A DNA stretch of 64,000 bases from NCBI GenBank assembly GCA_016795065.1, contig JAEUIU010000022.1, positions 1 through 64,000 on the forward strand. Direction: 5' to 3'. This stretch comes from Phycisphaerae bacterium. Lineage in GTDB: Bacteria; Planctomycetota; Phycisphaerae; Phycisphaerales; SM1A02. Below the pieces are notes generated by a model. It was not told the DNA's origin and searched no databases. It saw nothing but the letters and a program-made list of their open reading frames with translations. The translations under genes were made by a program, and so were the position numbers. Positions 46,844 to 54,772 of the stretch are shown here, one piece after another. Positions within the stretch are counted from its first letter, which is position 1, and each line of letters opens with the position of its first letter.

Positions 46844-47147
46844 TGCCTTCACGTCGCCTGAGCCACTCGTTGTTGCAGCCACCGTCGAACCGCCTTTGGA
46901 AATGGAGATCACGACCTGCTCGAACCTGTCTTGGACCTGTCGCGGACCTATCTTGGACCTATCTGGGACCGGCTTCGGTCCGGCTTCGGACTTCTTCGCA
47001 TCGGGGTTTTCGGACGCCAAGTTGCGATCTCCCGCGAAGTGTAGTGGAAGCGAGAGTGGCCTCTCCGTACGATGCCGCCGCTCCGTGTCGCACGCCCCCG
47101 CTTCCACACCCTCCACATTGAACTCCACGCCGACCGGCGAAGGAGCG
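46844..47147. other. Divergent intergenic region with 11-bp tandem repeats
   Basis: About 300 bases between the isomerase-like gene (minus) and the hotdog protein (plus). Its main feature is the 11-bp tandem array at 46926-46991. The period is not a multiple of three, so frames through it are accidental. It could be a regulator-binding array for either gene. Confidence 0.5.
46926..46991. repeat. Six tandem 11-bp repeats
   Basis: Units are CTGTCTTGGAC, CTGTCGCGGAC, CTATCTTGGAC, CTATCTGGGAC, CGGCTTCGGTC and CGGCTTCGGAC. Each ends G-G-(A/T)-C, and the consensus is CTATCTTGGAC. A seventh degenerate unit follows at 46992-47002. An 11-base period places the units on nearly one face of the helix. 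Confidence 0.85.
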
Positions 47148-47786
47148 GTGACCGATGGGTTCGGAGCGATCGCTGCTCAGGCTCGCCCGCGCAGCGAGGC
47201 CAAGCGGACACTCGTCCAGCGAATCGAAGCCTATCTCTCGCGGCTTGCGACGAAGAACCAGTTCTTCCATCGCATCGCGTCGCGCATCTGGCTCCCCTTC
47301 GCCTACCGCTCCGGCATCAGCCTTCTGCAGGCTCAGAAAAAGGATGGCACCAGCCGATTCGTCGCGGTGCTTCCCTTCACCCGCTTCAATCGCAATTGGT
47401 ACAACGCGATGGCGGGTGCGGCGCTCCTGGGCAACTCCGAGGTCGCCGGCGGGATGTTCCTCTTCGCTAAGTGCGGCGGCGACTACACGGTCGTCTGCAA
47501 GCAGATGAACTACCGCTTCCTGCGCCCCTGCTTCGGGCCGGCGATCTACGAGGTCGTCAAGAGCCAAGAGATCGACGAGAAGATCAAGGCGGGCGGTGAA
47601 TTCAACATCGATCTCGAAATGGAGATCCGTCAGCAGCTTCGCAAGAAGGGCCGCGAGATGCTGGTCGGCAAGTGCAACATCACCTTCCACTGCACGCCGA
47701 AGGACATGGCTCGGGCGCGCCGCGATCGCAAGCGCGGCCCCCAGCGCGAGCTGACTCGCGACGCCGCGTCGCCGCCTTCTGAGTGA
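47148..47786 (+). CDS. DUF4442-like hotdog-fold protein
   Basis: About 212 aa. The core FNRNWYNAMAGAALLGNSEV, GGMFLFAKCGGDYTVVCKQM and NYRFLRPCFGPAIYEV resembles DUF4442, a hotdog-fold family related to acyl-CoA thioesterases. The helix NAMAGAALLGNSE is the hotdog central helix. No catalytic pair can be assigned. GTG 47148 is the only reasonable start before the conserved part; the upstream frame is the 11-bp repeat region. The C-terminal 25 residues are basic and disordered. Confidence 0.68.
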   Translation: MTDGFGAIAAQARPRSEAKRTLVQRIEAYLSRLATKNQFFHRIASRIWLPFAYRSGISLLQAQKKDGTSRFVAVLPFTRFNRNWYNAMAGAALLGNSEVAGGMFLFAKCGGDYTVVCKQMNYRFLRPCFGPAIYEVVKSQEIDEKIKAGGEFNIDLEMEIRQQLRKKGREMLVGKCNITFHCTPKDMARARRDRKRGPQRELTRDAASPPSE

Positions 47787-47916
47787 CATCGCCCTTTGCT
47801 CGCACAAACATGATTGGGGCATAGCTCGCCGATGCCGGCTATGTGTTTCGGGTACCCGCACTACAGCATCGCGTGATGGGGTGAAGTAGCTTTCCGTCGT
47901 CACGGTTGTCGTCTCG

Positions 47917-48588
47917 ATGTTCACCATCGACGGCACCGTCTACGGAGTTCCTCACATGCTTCAATCCACTCTGATCCGAGAGCGCACCTTGAGCGCGGAC
48001 AGGCTGATGTCCTATTCACCGTGGTCCGCCGCATTCGCGGGGGCCCTTGTGGCAACCGCCATCCAGATCACCCTGACCGTGCTGGGAGCCGCGCTGGGAG
48101 TTACCGCCATGCCCGACGCCGTCCGCAGCGATACCGCGGCCGGCGCCGGTGCATGGTGGTTCGTCACCGGGATCATCTCGCTCGCCGCCGGCGGCGCGAT
48201 GACCGGCTATCTCCATCCGTCCGCGAGTGGCTGCATCCGGGCGATCAACGGCTTCATGGCCTGGTGCCTCGTCAACGTCTTCGGTGCCCTCATGATCGTC
48301 ATCGGCGGCAGCGCCCTTCTCGGGAGTTCGCTCGCCACGATCGTCCCGGCATCGATCGGCCCGTGGTCAGCACGAGTGACGCCAACGGAAGCGATCGAGC
48401 TGAGCGAGCCCATTCGCATCGCCTCCTCGACCCTCTGGCTCACCTTCCTCGCCCTCCTCCTCGGCTCTGCCGCGGCGTGGATCGCAAGCTGGTGGGTGGG
48501 TGGGCTCTTCAGCGGCGAACGAGTCACCGTCGAGTTCCGCCAGGTACCTCGCAGCGTGCCGCCGATGCCCGGCGCTCCGGTCGGCTGA
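47917..48588 (+). CDS. Four-helix membrane protein (PhnA-like family)
   Basis: A 223-aa protein with four predicted helices: WSAAFAGALVATAIQITLTV, AWWFVTGIISLAAGGAMTGY, AWCLVNVFGALMIVIGGSAL and TLWLTFLALLLGSAAAWIAS. The WSAAFAGALVA start of the first helix is characteristic of small membrane proteins called PhnA-like, often found with stress genes in alphaproteobacteria. Function is unknown. Alternative starts at ATG 47956 or 48007 are possible. It begins a run of genes all on the plus strand. Confidence 0.7.
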   Translation: MFTIDGTVYGVPHMLQSTLIRERTLSADRLMSYSPWSAAFAGALVATAIQITLTVLGAALGVTAMPDAVRSDTAAGAGAWWFVTGIISLAAGGAMTGYLHPSASGCIRAINGFMAWCLVNVFGALMIVIGGSALLGSSLATIVPASIGPWSARVTPTEAIELSEPIRIASSTLWLTFLALLLGSAAAWIASWWVGGLFSGERVTVEFRQVPRSVPPMPGAPVG

Positions 48589-48701
48589 CCGGCTCAAAGG
48601 CCTACCACCCGCTTGGACCCATCGCGCTGGAGGCGACGTTGGCCCCCAGTGTCCACCCAACGACAGCCCGGCCCGACGCCGGCAATGAAAGGAACAACGA
48701 C

Positions 48702-49610
48702 ATGCCCTATGACTACGACCGTCGCCAGGACCGTTCGAACGACAGCCGCTCCCGCCGTGCCCAGTCGCGACCGCGCGACGAGCAGGGCCACTTCGTCGCC
48801 GAACGCGACGCGGACGAGCGGTTCCCGATGAGCCGCTATGGCTCGAATCAGTACCAGCCCGAGGATCGGTACGAAAGCGATCGCGGGAGTCGCTCCGGCC
48901 ATCAGAATGACCGACGCGGCTCGACTGGCCGCTCGCGGTACGAGGAAGGGAACAGCGAGTGGGGCCAGCAACGGACCCCACCTCGTGACGAGTACGGACA
49001 GTTCACCAGTCGTTCGTCGTCCCGTTCGGGAAGCGACTCCGACGATGGCTACGACTCGAATCGCACCTCGCGCCAGCAGAACAGCTACGGAAACGGCGAC
49101 GAGAACCGCTACGACAGCCGGTTCGAGAACGGGCGGGATCGCCCTGAGGCGTACCGCGATCGCTCGTGGCAGGATCGAAGCGAAAGCGATGCCCGCAGCG
49201 GCAGCAGCTCGCGTGACGAAGACTGGGACGACAACGGAAGCCGTCGATTGCGGCAGGGTTCGATCTCCTCTCGCTATGACGACAGCGACGAGGGAACCAC
49301 TCGATCAGGCAGCCGATTCCAGGGCTACGGCCAATCGCTCTACCGTCCCTACGACGACGATCGCCCATCGAGCGGATATCGCGGCAACAGCCAGGGACGC
49401 AGCAACAACCTCTCCTACGAAGACCGTTCGCGCGGCGGCCGCTCCTCGTCCGCATCACAGGATCGCGACGAGTACGGCCGCTTCACCGGATTGGAAGGCT
49501 TCGACGAGGAGGGAGACCGCTTCCGTTCAGGTGCCCGGCAGCGCGCCAATCACGACGACGAAGGCGATGACCGCAACGACCGGCGCCGCAACAACCAGAA
49601 TTCACGCTAA
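48702..49610 (+). CDS. Disordered Arg/Ser/Asp/Tyr-rich protein with RDEYGRF motifs
   Basis: A 302-aa hydrophilic, low-complexity protein with almost no hydrophobic core. The motif RDE-(Q/Y)-G-x-F occurs three times: residues 25-31 (RDEQGHF), 95-101 (RDEYGQF) and near 258-264 (RDEYGRF). The intervening sequence is Arg, Ser, Asp, Gly and Tyr, resembling condensate-forming RGG/YG-rich proteins. AAAGGA lies ten bases before ATG 48702. Related motifs occur in stress-induced bacterial proteins. I infer a role in stress or nucleic-acid binding, not shown. Confidence 0.68.
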   Translation: MPYDYDRRQDRSNDSRSRRAQSRPRDEQGHFVAERDADERFPMSRYGSNQYQPEDRYESDRGSRSGHQNDRRGSTGRSRYEEGNSEWGQQRTPPRDEYGQFTSRSSSRSGSDSDDGYDSNRTSRQQNSYGNGDENRYDSRFENGRDRPEAYRDRSWQDRSESDARSGSSSRDEDWDDNGSRRLRQGSISSRYDDSDEGTTRSGSRFQGYGQSLYRPYDDDRPSSGYRGNSQGRSNNLSYEDRSRGGRSSSASQDRDEYGRFTGLEGFDEEGDRFRSGARQRANHDDEGDDRNDRRRNNQNSR

Positions 49611-49783
49611 CGGCCCGTTCGGAACACGATTGACTTGCACCGGGCGTGTCGGGTCGTTCCACCTGACACGTCCATTCCACTCGGGGAGCCCGGACGCTCG
49701 GCGGCGCTGTCCGCACACCCAAGCGCGCCGCGCGCCGGGCTCCCCACCCGTCTTCCCCATCGAGGATGCACGCGAGGCCCACC

Positions 49784-51073
49784 ATGAGCTCGTCCGAATC
49801 ACACGACACGTCACGCCCTTCCGACGGCAAGCGGTCCAAGCGAGCGACGAAGTCCTCGGCCACAACGACTGCGAAGAGTTCGCGAGGCAAGCGCCGCACC
49901 GCCAAACGAGCGGCCCGCACATCGGAACCTGTGGAGATCGCTTCCCAGGCACGGACGTCCAAGCGCCCGGCCGAACGGCTCCGCTACGCCGTCGTCGGGT
50001 TGGGGCACATCGCCCAGACCGCGATCCTCCCGGCCTTCGCCCACGCCAAGAGCCACGCCGAGCTGGCGGCCCTCATCACCCATGACCGCACCAAGCTCAG
50101 CGCACTCGGCCGCACCTACGGCGTGGACGCGCTCTACGACTACTCCGAACTGCGCCGCTGCCTCCGCGAGGAGAGTATCGACGTCATCTACATCGCGACG
50201 CCGAACTCCGAACACCACGAGCTGGCCTTGGAGGCGGCGGCGTCCGGCGTTCATGTCCTCTGCGAGAAGCCGCTGGCGGTCACAGAGCGCGAATGCATCG
50301 AGATGATCCGGGCCTGCGAACGGGCGGGCGTCCTTCTCATGACCGCGTATCGGCTGCACTTTGAGGCGGCGAACCTGAAGGCCCTCGAGTCGATTCGCTC
50401 CGGCGCCATCGGCGACCCGCGCATCTTCAGCTCGGTCTTCTCCTTCCAGATCGCCGATCCGGACAACATCCGGCTTCGTCGGGATCTGGGCGGCGGCCCG
50501 CTGCACGACATTGGGATCTACTGCATCAACGCGGCCCGCAGCATCTTCCGGGCCGAGCCCATCGAGGTCCAGGCGTGGGCCCTCAACAGCGGCGATCCGC
50601 GATTCCGCGAGATCGATGAGTCGATCACTGCCACGATGCGCTTCCCGGGCGACCGCATCGCCACATTCACCTGCAGCTATGGCGTCGCCGCCACCGGCTG
50701 GTACCAAGTCGTCGGCACGAAGGGCGACATCTGCGTCGACCCGGCGTATGAGTACAGCGAGGGACTCGAGACGCAGGTCACGATTGGCTCGAAGTCGAAG
50801 ACCCACCGCCATCCGAAGCGCGACCAGTTCGCGGCCGAGCTGATCTACTTCTCGCAGTGTGTCCTCGATGGCATCGAGCCCGAGCCCTCGGGCTGGGAAG
50901 GCCTCGCCGACGTGCGGACGATTCGCGCCCTCCAGCAGTCGATCGAGCGAGGTTGCGCGTTGGAGCTTCCGCCGATCAAACACGTGCGTCACCCGGTGCC
51001 GCAGCAGCGGATCGATCGGCCACCCGTGCCCAAGGCCCCGAATCTCATCAACGCCCGGCCAGCGTCCGAGTGA
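49784..51073 (+). CDS. Gfo/Idh/MocA-family oxidoreductase (GFOR-like)
   Basis: A 429-aa NAD(P)-dependent sugar oxidoreductase. The dinucleotide loop is VGLGHIAQTAILPAF at about 71-85, followed by VIYIATPNSEHHELALEAA and the signature HVLCEKPLA with the catalytic Lys. The C-terminal domain keeps GGGPLHDIGIYCINAARSIF, with catalytic Asp and His positions. It is closest in pattern to glucose-fructose oxidoreductase-like enzymes. The first 64 residues are Lys/Arg/Ser/Thr-rich, reading like a DNA-binding or disordered tail rather than a signal peptide. GAGG precedes ATG 49784. Confidence 0.88.
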   Translation: MSSSESHDTSRPSDGKRSKRATKSSATTTAKSSRGKRRTAKRAARTSEPVEIASQARTSKRPAERLRYAVVGLGHIAQTAILPAFAHAKSHAELAALITHDRTKLSALGRTYGVDALYDYSELRRCLREESIDVIYIATPNSEHHELALEAAASGVHVLCEKPLAVTERECIEMIRACERAGVLLMTAYRLHFEAANLKALESIRSGAIGDPRIFSSVFSFQIADPDNIRLRRDLGGGPLHDIGIYCINAARSIFRAEPIEVQAWALNSGDPRFREIDESITATMRFPGDRIATFTCSYGVAATGWYQVVGTKGDICVDPAYEYSEGLETQVTIGSKSKTHRHPKRDQFAAELIYFSQCVLDGIEPEPSGWEGLADVRTIRALQQSIERGCALELPPIKHVRHPVPQQRIDRPPVPKAPNLINARPASE

Positions 51074-51118
51074 CTCAGGTCGAGTGCCCCATCTTCAACC
51101 TCTGACGGAGACTGACTC

Positions 51119-51631
51119 ATGTTGTCCTCCCTGACCAAGGAACTTCAGGAACAGATTCGGGATCTCTACAGCGCCGAAGTGCAGCTCGTGAAGGCGCTCC
51201 CCAAGGTGGCGAAGGCCGCTACCACGGCAAGCCTGCGCGAGGCGTTCGAAGGCCACCTGGAAGAGACCAAGACCCACGTGACCAGGCTTGAGAAGGTCGC
51301 GGAACTCTTGGAGATCAAGCCAACCGGCAAGACGTGCAAGGCGATGGAAGGCCTCATTGCCGAGGGCAAGGAGGCGATCGGCGAGGAGGGCGATGAGACC
51401 GTCATCGACGTGGCCCTCATCGCCGCCGCCCAGCGCATCGAGCACTACGAGATCGCGGCGTACGGGACGGCCCGGGCGATCGCCGAGCACCTCGGCCGCA
51501 AGGACGTCGCCAAGATCCTCCAGCAGTCGCTGAACGAGGAAGGTGCTGCGGACAAGAAGCTCACCGCAATCTCCGAAGGCGAAGTACTCGCAGCAGCAGC
51601 GCTCGCGGACGCTCCGCCGCCGCGACGCTGA
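51119..51631 (+). CDS. DUF892 ferritin-like protein (YciE/YciF family)
   Basis: A 170-aa four-helix-bundle protein. Helix motifs ELQEQIRDLYSAEVQLVKAL, LREAFEGHLEETKTHVTRLE, ALIAAAQRIEHYEIAAYGTA and LNEEGAADKKL supply Glu and His at the ferritin-like di-iron positions. The family is induced by osmotic and general stress in enterobacteria. CGGAG lies upstream of ATG 51119. It is 27 bases from a small DUF6496 gene, a common pairing. Confidence 0.9.
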   Translation: MLSSLTKELQEQIRDLYSAEVQLVKALPKVAKAATTASLREAFEGHLEETKTHVTRLEKVAELLEIKPTGKTCKAMEGLIAEGKEAIGEEGDETVIDVALIAAAQRIEHYEIAAYGTARAIAEHLGRKDVAKILQQSLNEEGAADKKLTAISEGEVLAAAALADAPPPRR

Positions 51632-51658
51632 GGTCCCTCAGGACGAAAGGACCCCGCA

Positions 51659-51850
51659 ATGCCCAAGTACGGCAAGAAGGCGTCGACGAAGGTCGAACGG
51701 GCGGTGCACGAAATGAAACAAGGCACACTCCGCAGCGGCCGTTCCGGCAAGAAGGTCACCAGTCGCAAGCAGGCCATCGCGATCGGCCTTTCCGAAGCAC
51801 GGCGGGCAGGCGGCAAAGTTCCACCGGCGAAATCCCAGCGACCGCGATAG
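51659..51850 (+). CDS. DUF6496 small basic protein
   Basis: A 63-aa basic protein with MPKYGKKASTKVERAVHEMK, GTLRSGRSGKKVTSRKQAIA and IGLSEARRAGGKVP, matching a small family found next to DUF892 and other stress genes. AAAGGA lies before the ATG. The role is unknown; the basic composition allows nucleic-acid binding. Confidence 0.86.
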   Translation: MPKYGKKASTKVERAVHEMKQGTLRSGRSGKKVTSRKQAIAIGLSEARRAGGKVPPAKSQRPR

Positions 51851-51872
51851 GCACTCGGAATCGTCCAATCAA

Positions 51873-51941
51873 CTGGGGAGATGGCGTGCGGATGGTGAGG
51901 ACGTGAGGAGGACGCGACCTTCCATCCCGCCATCTCCCCAG
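51873..51941 (+). terminator. Long inverted repeat after DUF6496
   Basis: CTGGGGAGATGGCG (51873-51886) and CGCCATCTCCCCAG (51928-51941) are exact complements, with GGATGG (51890-51895) pairing CCATCC (51922-51927) inside. It follows the DUF892/DUF6496 pair by 22 bases, a plausible transcript end, though no U-run follows. Confidence 0.6.
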
Positions 51942-51966
51942 GGGGTGGACAGATCTGATGAAAAGA

Positions 51967-52018
51967 ACTTTCACGCGACGCCGGGGCCAACTCGTGGTTG
52001 GCCCCGGCGGACTTTCAC
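51967..52018. repeat. Hairpin flanked by 8-bp direct repeats
   Basis: A perfect 12-bp stem (CGCCGGGGCCAA 51979-51990 / TTGGCCCCGGCG 51998-52009) with a 7-base loop. ACTTTCAC occurs on each side at 51967-51974 and 52011-52018. It lies in the leader of the tandem Cys-rich gene, 20-72 bases before its ATG. Confidence 0.7.
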
Positions 52019-52038
52019 ACTTCTCACGGATCCAAACG

Positions 52039-53184
52039 ATGGCAACGACCTTTCCAAGACTCACTCTGCCGACCTCCGCGTACCGTCGCGCTGCCCTCGT
52101 GGCCCAGGCGATTCTGATGGTTCCGTGCTGCCTCGGACGCGATGCCTTCGCGGGTGACTGCCCGGGCGTTGGCGATTGTTGCTTCAGTCACTCAACACCG
52201 GGCTGCAACAACAGCGCCTGCTGCAACGAGGTCTGTGCCGAGGATCCCTTCTGCTGCGAACGGGAATGGGATTCGTTCTGCGTCGATATCGCCGACGAGG
52301 TCTGCGACATCTGCGGCCCGATTTGCGGCGACACGATCTGCGAGCCGGGTGAGACCTGGCCTGAATGCCCTGAGTGCCCTGAAGTGGTGACCTGCCCCGG
52401 CGTCGGGGACTGTTGCGTTGCCCACCTGAGTAACGGTTGCACCGACGAAGAGTGCTGTTTGGCCGTTTGCGATCTCGATCCGAGCTGCTGTGCCAACGGT
52501 TGGGACAGCATCTGTGTGGGCCAAGCAGAAGATGAATGTCCCGGACTGTGCACGCCCACCTGCGGGGACACGATCTGCGAGCCCGGTGAGACATGGCCGG
52601 AATGTCCGGAGTGTCCGCCGGTCGATCCATGCCCAGGGGTCGGCGACTGCTGCGAGACCCACGCCAGTATCGGCTGCACCGACGAGCAGTGCTGCGATGC
52701 GGTCTGCATCCTGGATGCCTCCTGTTGTGAAACCGGCTGGGATGCGATCTGCGTCAATCTGGTCGAAGACAACTGCCCGGGGCTGTGCGGGCCGGTGTGC
52801 GGCGACACCGTCTGCGAACCCGGCGAGACCTGGCCGGAATGCCCCGAGTGCCCGCCGGTGGTTTCCTGTCCGGGCTCGGGCGACTGCTGCCAGACCCACG
52901 CGTCGGCCGGTTGCGACGACCGCACCTGCTGCGAAACGGTTTGCACCTCCGACCCGTCCTGCTGCGACACCTCTTGGGACGCGAGTTGCGTGGCCGCTGC
53001 GGAGCGGGAGTGCGGGTGTGGCACCGCCGAGCCGGCGGACATCAACGGTGATGGCACCGTCGGGCAGTCTGACCTCGCGATCCTCTTGGGTGATTGGGGC
53101 CAGCCAGGAGGCGACGCCGACATCGACGGCGACGGCACGGTTGGCCAGACCGACTTGGCGCTTCTCCTTGGCGCTTGGGACTGA
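52039..53184 (+). CDS. Secreted protein with four tandem Cys-rich modules and dockerin-like tail
   Basis: A 381-aa exported protein. Start ATG 52039 precedes a signal peptide (LVAQAILMVPCCLGRDAFAG). Four Cys-rich modules lie at residues 41-89, 119-167, 198-246 and 277-325 with a 78-79-residue period, each of the form CPGxGDCC ... CC ... VC ... CC ... WD ... CV. They are joined by near-identical linkers CGDTICEPGETWPECPECP. The tail has ADINGDGTVGQSDLAILLGD and DIDGDGTVGQTDLALLLGAW without flanking Cys. The whole mature protein is disulfide-rich. Function unknown; modular repetition suggests adhesion or multivalent binding. Confidence 0.8.
   Translation: MATTFPRLTLPTSAYRRAALVAQAILMVPCCLGRDAFAGDCPGVGDCCFSHSTPGCNNSACCNEVCAEDPFCCEREWDSFCVDIADEVCDICGPICGDTICEPGETWPECPECPEVVTCPGVGDCCVAHLSNGCTDEECCLAVCDLDPSCCANGWDSICVGQAEDECPGLCTPTCGDTICEPGETWPECPECPPVDPCPGVGDCCETHASIGCTDEQCCDAVCILDASCCETGWDAICVNLVEDNCPGLCGPVCGDTVCEPGETWPECPECPPVVSCPGSGDCCQTHASAGCDDRTCCETVCTSDPSCCDTSWDASCVAAAERECGCGTAEPADINGDGTVGQSDLAILLGDWGQPGGDADIDGDGTVGQTDLALLLGAWD
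52159..53013 (+). repeat. Four-copy 237-bp coding tandem repeat
   Basis: Each unit encodes one Cys-rich module plus one GETWPECPECP linker (about 79 codons). The linkers are the most conserved part, while module interiors differ in about half the positions between Cys residues. This implies older duplication with selection on the Cys pattern. Confidence 0.75.
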
Positions 53185-53244
53185 CCGAGGTCGGCGGACC
53201 TCCACCCTCTCGCGAACTCCCCACACCACGTTGGAGAACGGCTC

Positions 53245-53481
53245 ATGGCTCGATGTGAAACCTGCGGGAACGAATACGACAAGCTCATCGAAGTGGTCAT
53301 GGAAGGGAAGAGTCACCTCTTCGATTCCTTCGAATGCGCGTTGCACAAGCTCGCCCCGCCCTGCGCCCATTGCGGCTGTCGGATCATCGGCCACGGCGCC
53401 GAGGCCAACGGTCGCTTCTATTGCTGTGCCCACTGCGCCCGGCATGCCGGCTTCGCCAGCGCGACCGATCGGCTGGAGTAA
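53245..53481 (+). CDS. Small Cys-rich metallothionein-like protein
   Basis: A 78-aa protein with nine Cys and six His (C4, C7, C31, C40, C43, C45, C60, C61, C64). Sequence order: CETCGNEYDKLIEVVMEGKS, FDSFECALHKLAP, CAHCGCRIIGHG and FYCCAHCARHAG. This pattern is a small widespread bacterial family, sometimes annotated metallothionein. It should bind one or two zinc ions. TTGGAGAA lies before the ATG. It is 60 bases downstream of the tandem Cys-rich protein but has no signal peptide. Confidence 0.8.
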   Translation: MARCETCGNEYDKLIEVVMEGKSHLFDSFECALHKLAPPCAHCGCRIIGHGAEANGRFYCCAHCARHAGFASATDRLE

Positions 53482-53529
53482 TCGCCGCCACGCCTCCCGC
53501 CGCCTGCGACTCCGACTACATTCCCCGCC

Positions 53530-54717
53530 ATGGCTCGCCTGCGCGCCTTGGCCGGAACCGTCGGCTGGGGACTCTTCTGTACCTCGAGTTGGACCTGGTG
53601 CATCGGGATGTATCTCCCGATCATCCTCGTCCGCCATTGGGGTTGGCCCGGCTTCTGGGTCTTCGCGATCCTGAATGTGCTGGGCTGCGCGGGCTTCGGC
53701 TACTGGTGTTCGCGCGAGCGAAGCGAACGGCTTTGTCGTGAGCACGCCGGTGCGATGGTCCTTTTCTCGGGCGTCACGATCGCCTATCAGGTCTTCTTCG
53801 TCGTCTTCCTCGGAGCCTGGGCAGCGGACCGCGCGAACGTGGCGCTTGGGAATGGTCCTCCAGTCGAGTGGATGGCTGCGGCCGGGGCGATCGTCGGCGG
53901 GCTCCTCCTGAGTCTGGCCCCGAATCGGACCTGGCCTTGGCTCGGCGCCCTCGCGACGGTGGTGAGTTATGCCACGTGGTACCTCCTCGGCACCGGTCGA
54001 CTCGCCGGCGCCCCTGCCGCTGGCACCGAGTCCACCACCTCGCTCGTCCTTGCCGCACCGATCATCGGCTTTGGATTTCTCCTCTGCCCGTGGCTCGACG
54101 CGACCTTCCACCGGGCCCGCCAACAAGCCCCCAGTCACCATGCCTTCGGCGTCTTCGGGGCGACCTTCCTCCCGGTCATCCTGATGACCGTGGCCTACGG
54201 CGCGTCCGGCAGCCTTGACCCGACTGCCCCGATCCTGACCCACTTGTCGGTCCAACTCCTCTTCACGATCGCCGTGCATGTTCGGGAGGTGCGGGTCGCT
54301 CCGGTGCCGCAATCGAACAAGGCCAGGCAACTCGCCCTCCTCGCCCCGACCTTGGGGGGCGTCGCGGTCGCCTACCTCGGTTCGCTCTCGATCGGCTTCG
54401 AACCGGCGTACCTCTACCTCCTGGGCTTCTACGGCCTGATCTTCCCGACCTACGTCCTCCTCTTCATGGGCGTGCCCGCCCTCTCGGCGTTAGGCCTCGG
54501 CCCTTGGCCGCGAACACCCCGCACGGTGGGACTTGCCGCCCTTCTCGTCCTGGCCCTTTCGCCCCTCTGTGCGGCGGGCTTCGTCGAGCTGAAGACGTGG
54601 CTTCTCACCCTCGCGTTCGGCGTGATCCTGGTGGCCGCCGTCATCGGTCGATTGATGACACGCCGCGGCGGAACCGACGCCGCTGATCTCCCTTCGCGGG
54701 CGAATTCGACCAATTGA
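53530..54717 (+). CDS. Polytopic membrane protein, unknown function
   Basis: A 395-aa protein with about ten to eleven predicted helices and short loops, for example WGLFCTSSWTWCIGMYLPII, YQVFFVVFLGAWAADR, APIIGFGFLLCPWLDATFH and LLFTIAVHVREV. A conserved His and Asp pair (CPWLDATFHRAR) lies in a loop after about residue 180. No transporter signature is recognised. The gene stands between the small Cys-rich protein and DUF1800. Confidence 0.66.
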   Translation: MARLRALAGTVGWGLFCTSSWTWCIGMYLPIILVRHWGWPGFWVFAILNVLGCAGFGYWCSRERSERLCREHAGAMVLFSGVTIAYQVFFVVFLGAWAADRANVALGNGPPVEWMAAAGAIVGGLLLSLAPNRTWPWLGALATVVSYATWYLLGTGRLAGAPAAGTESTTSLVLAAPIIGFGFLLCPWLDATFHRARQQAPSHHAFGVFGATFLPVILMTVAYGASGSLDPTAPILTHLSVQLLFTIAVHVREVRVAPVPQSNKARQLALLAPTLGGVAVAYLGSLSIGFEPAYLYLLGFYGLIFPTYVLLFMGVPALSALGLGPWPRTPRTVGLAALLVLALSPLCAAGFVELKTWLLTLAFGVILVAAVIGRLMTRRGGTDAADLPSRANSTN

Positions 54718-54772
54718 CCGTGCGGATTTAGCTCACTGCCGATAGAACAGGGGTCTGCAGGAGGCGTTCTCC

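Noticed and set aside
46844..47128. Upstream extension of the isomerase-like gene through the 11-bp repeats
   Set aside because: The extension is created by an out-of-phase repeat and has no family similarity; ATG 46843 gives a normal-length protein.
52192..54330. A 712-codon minus-strand frame opposite the tandem Cys-rich gene
   Set aside because: It is a shadow of the coding repeat and neighbouring genes; composition is Ala/Arg/Asp-rich with no family features.
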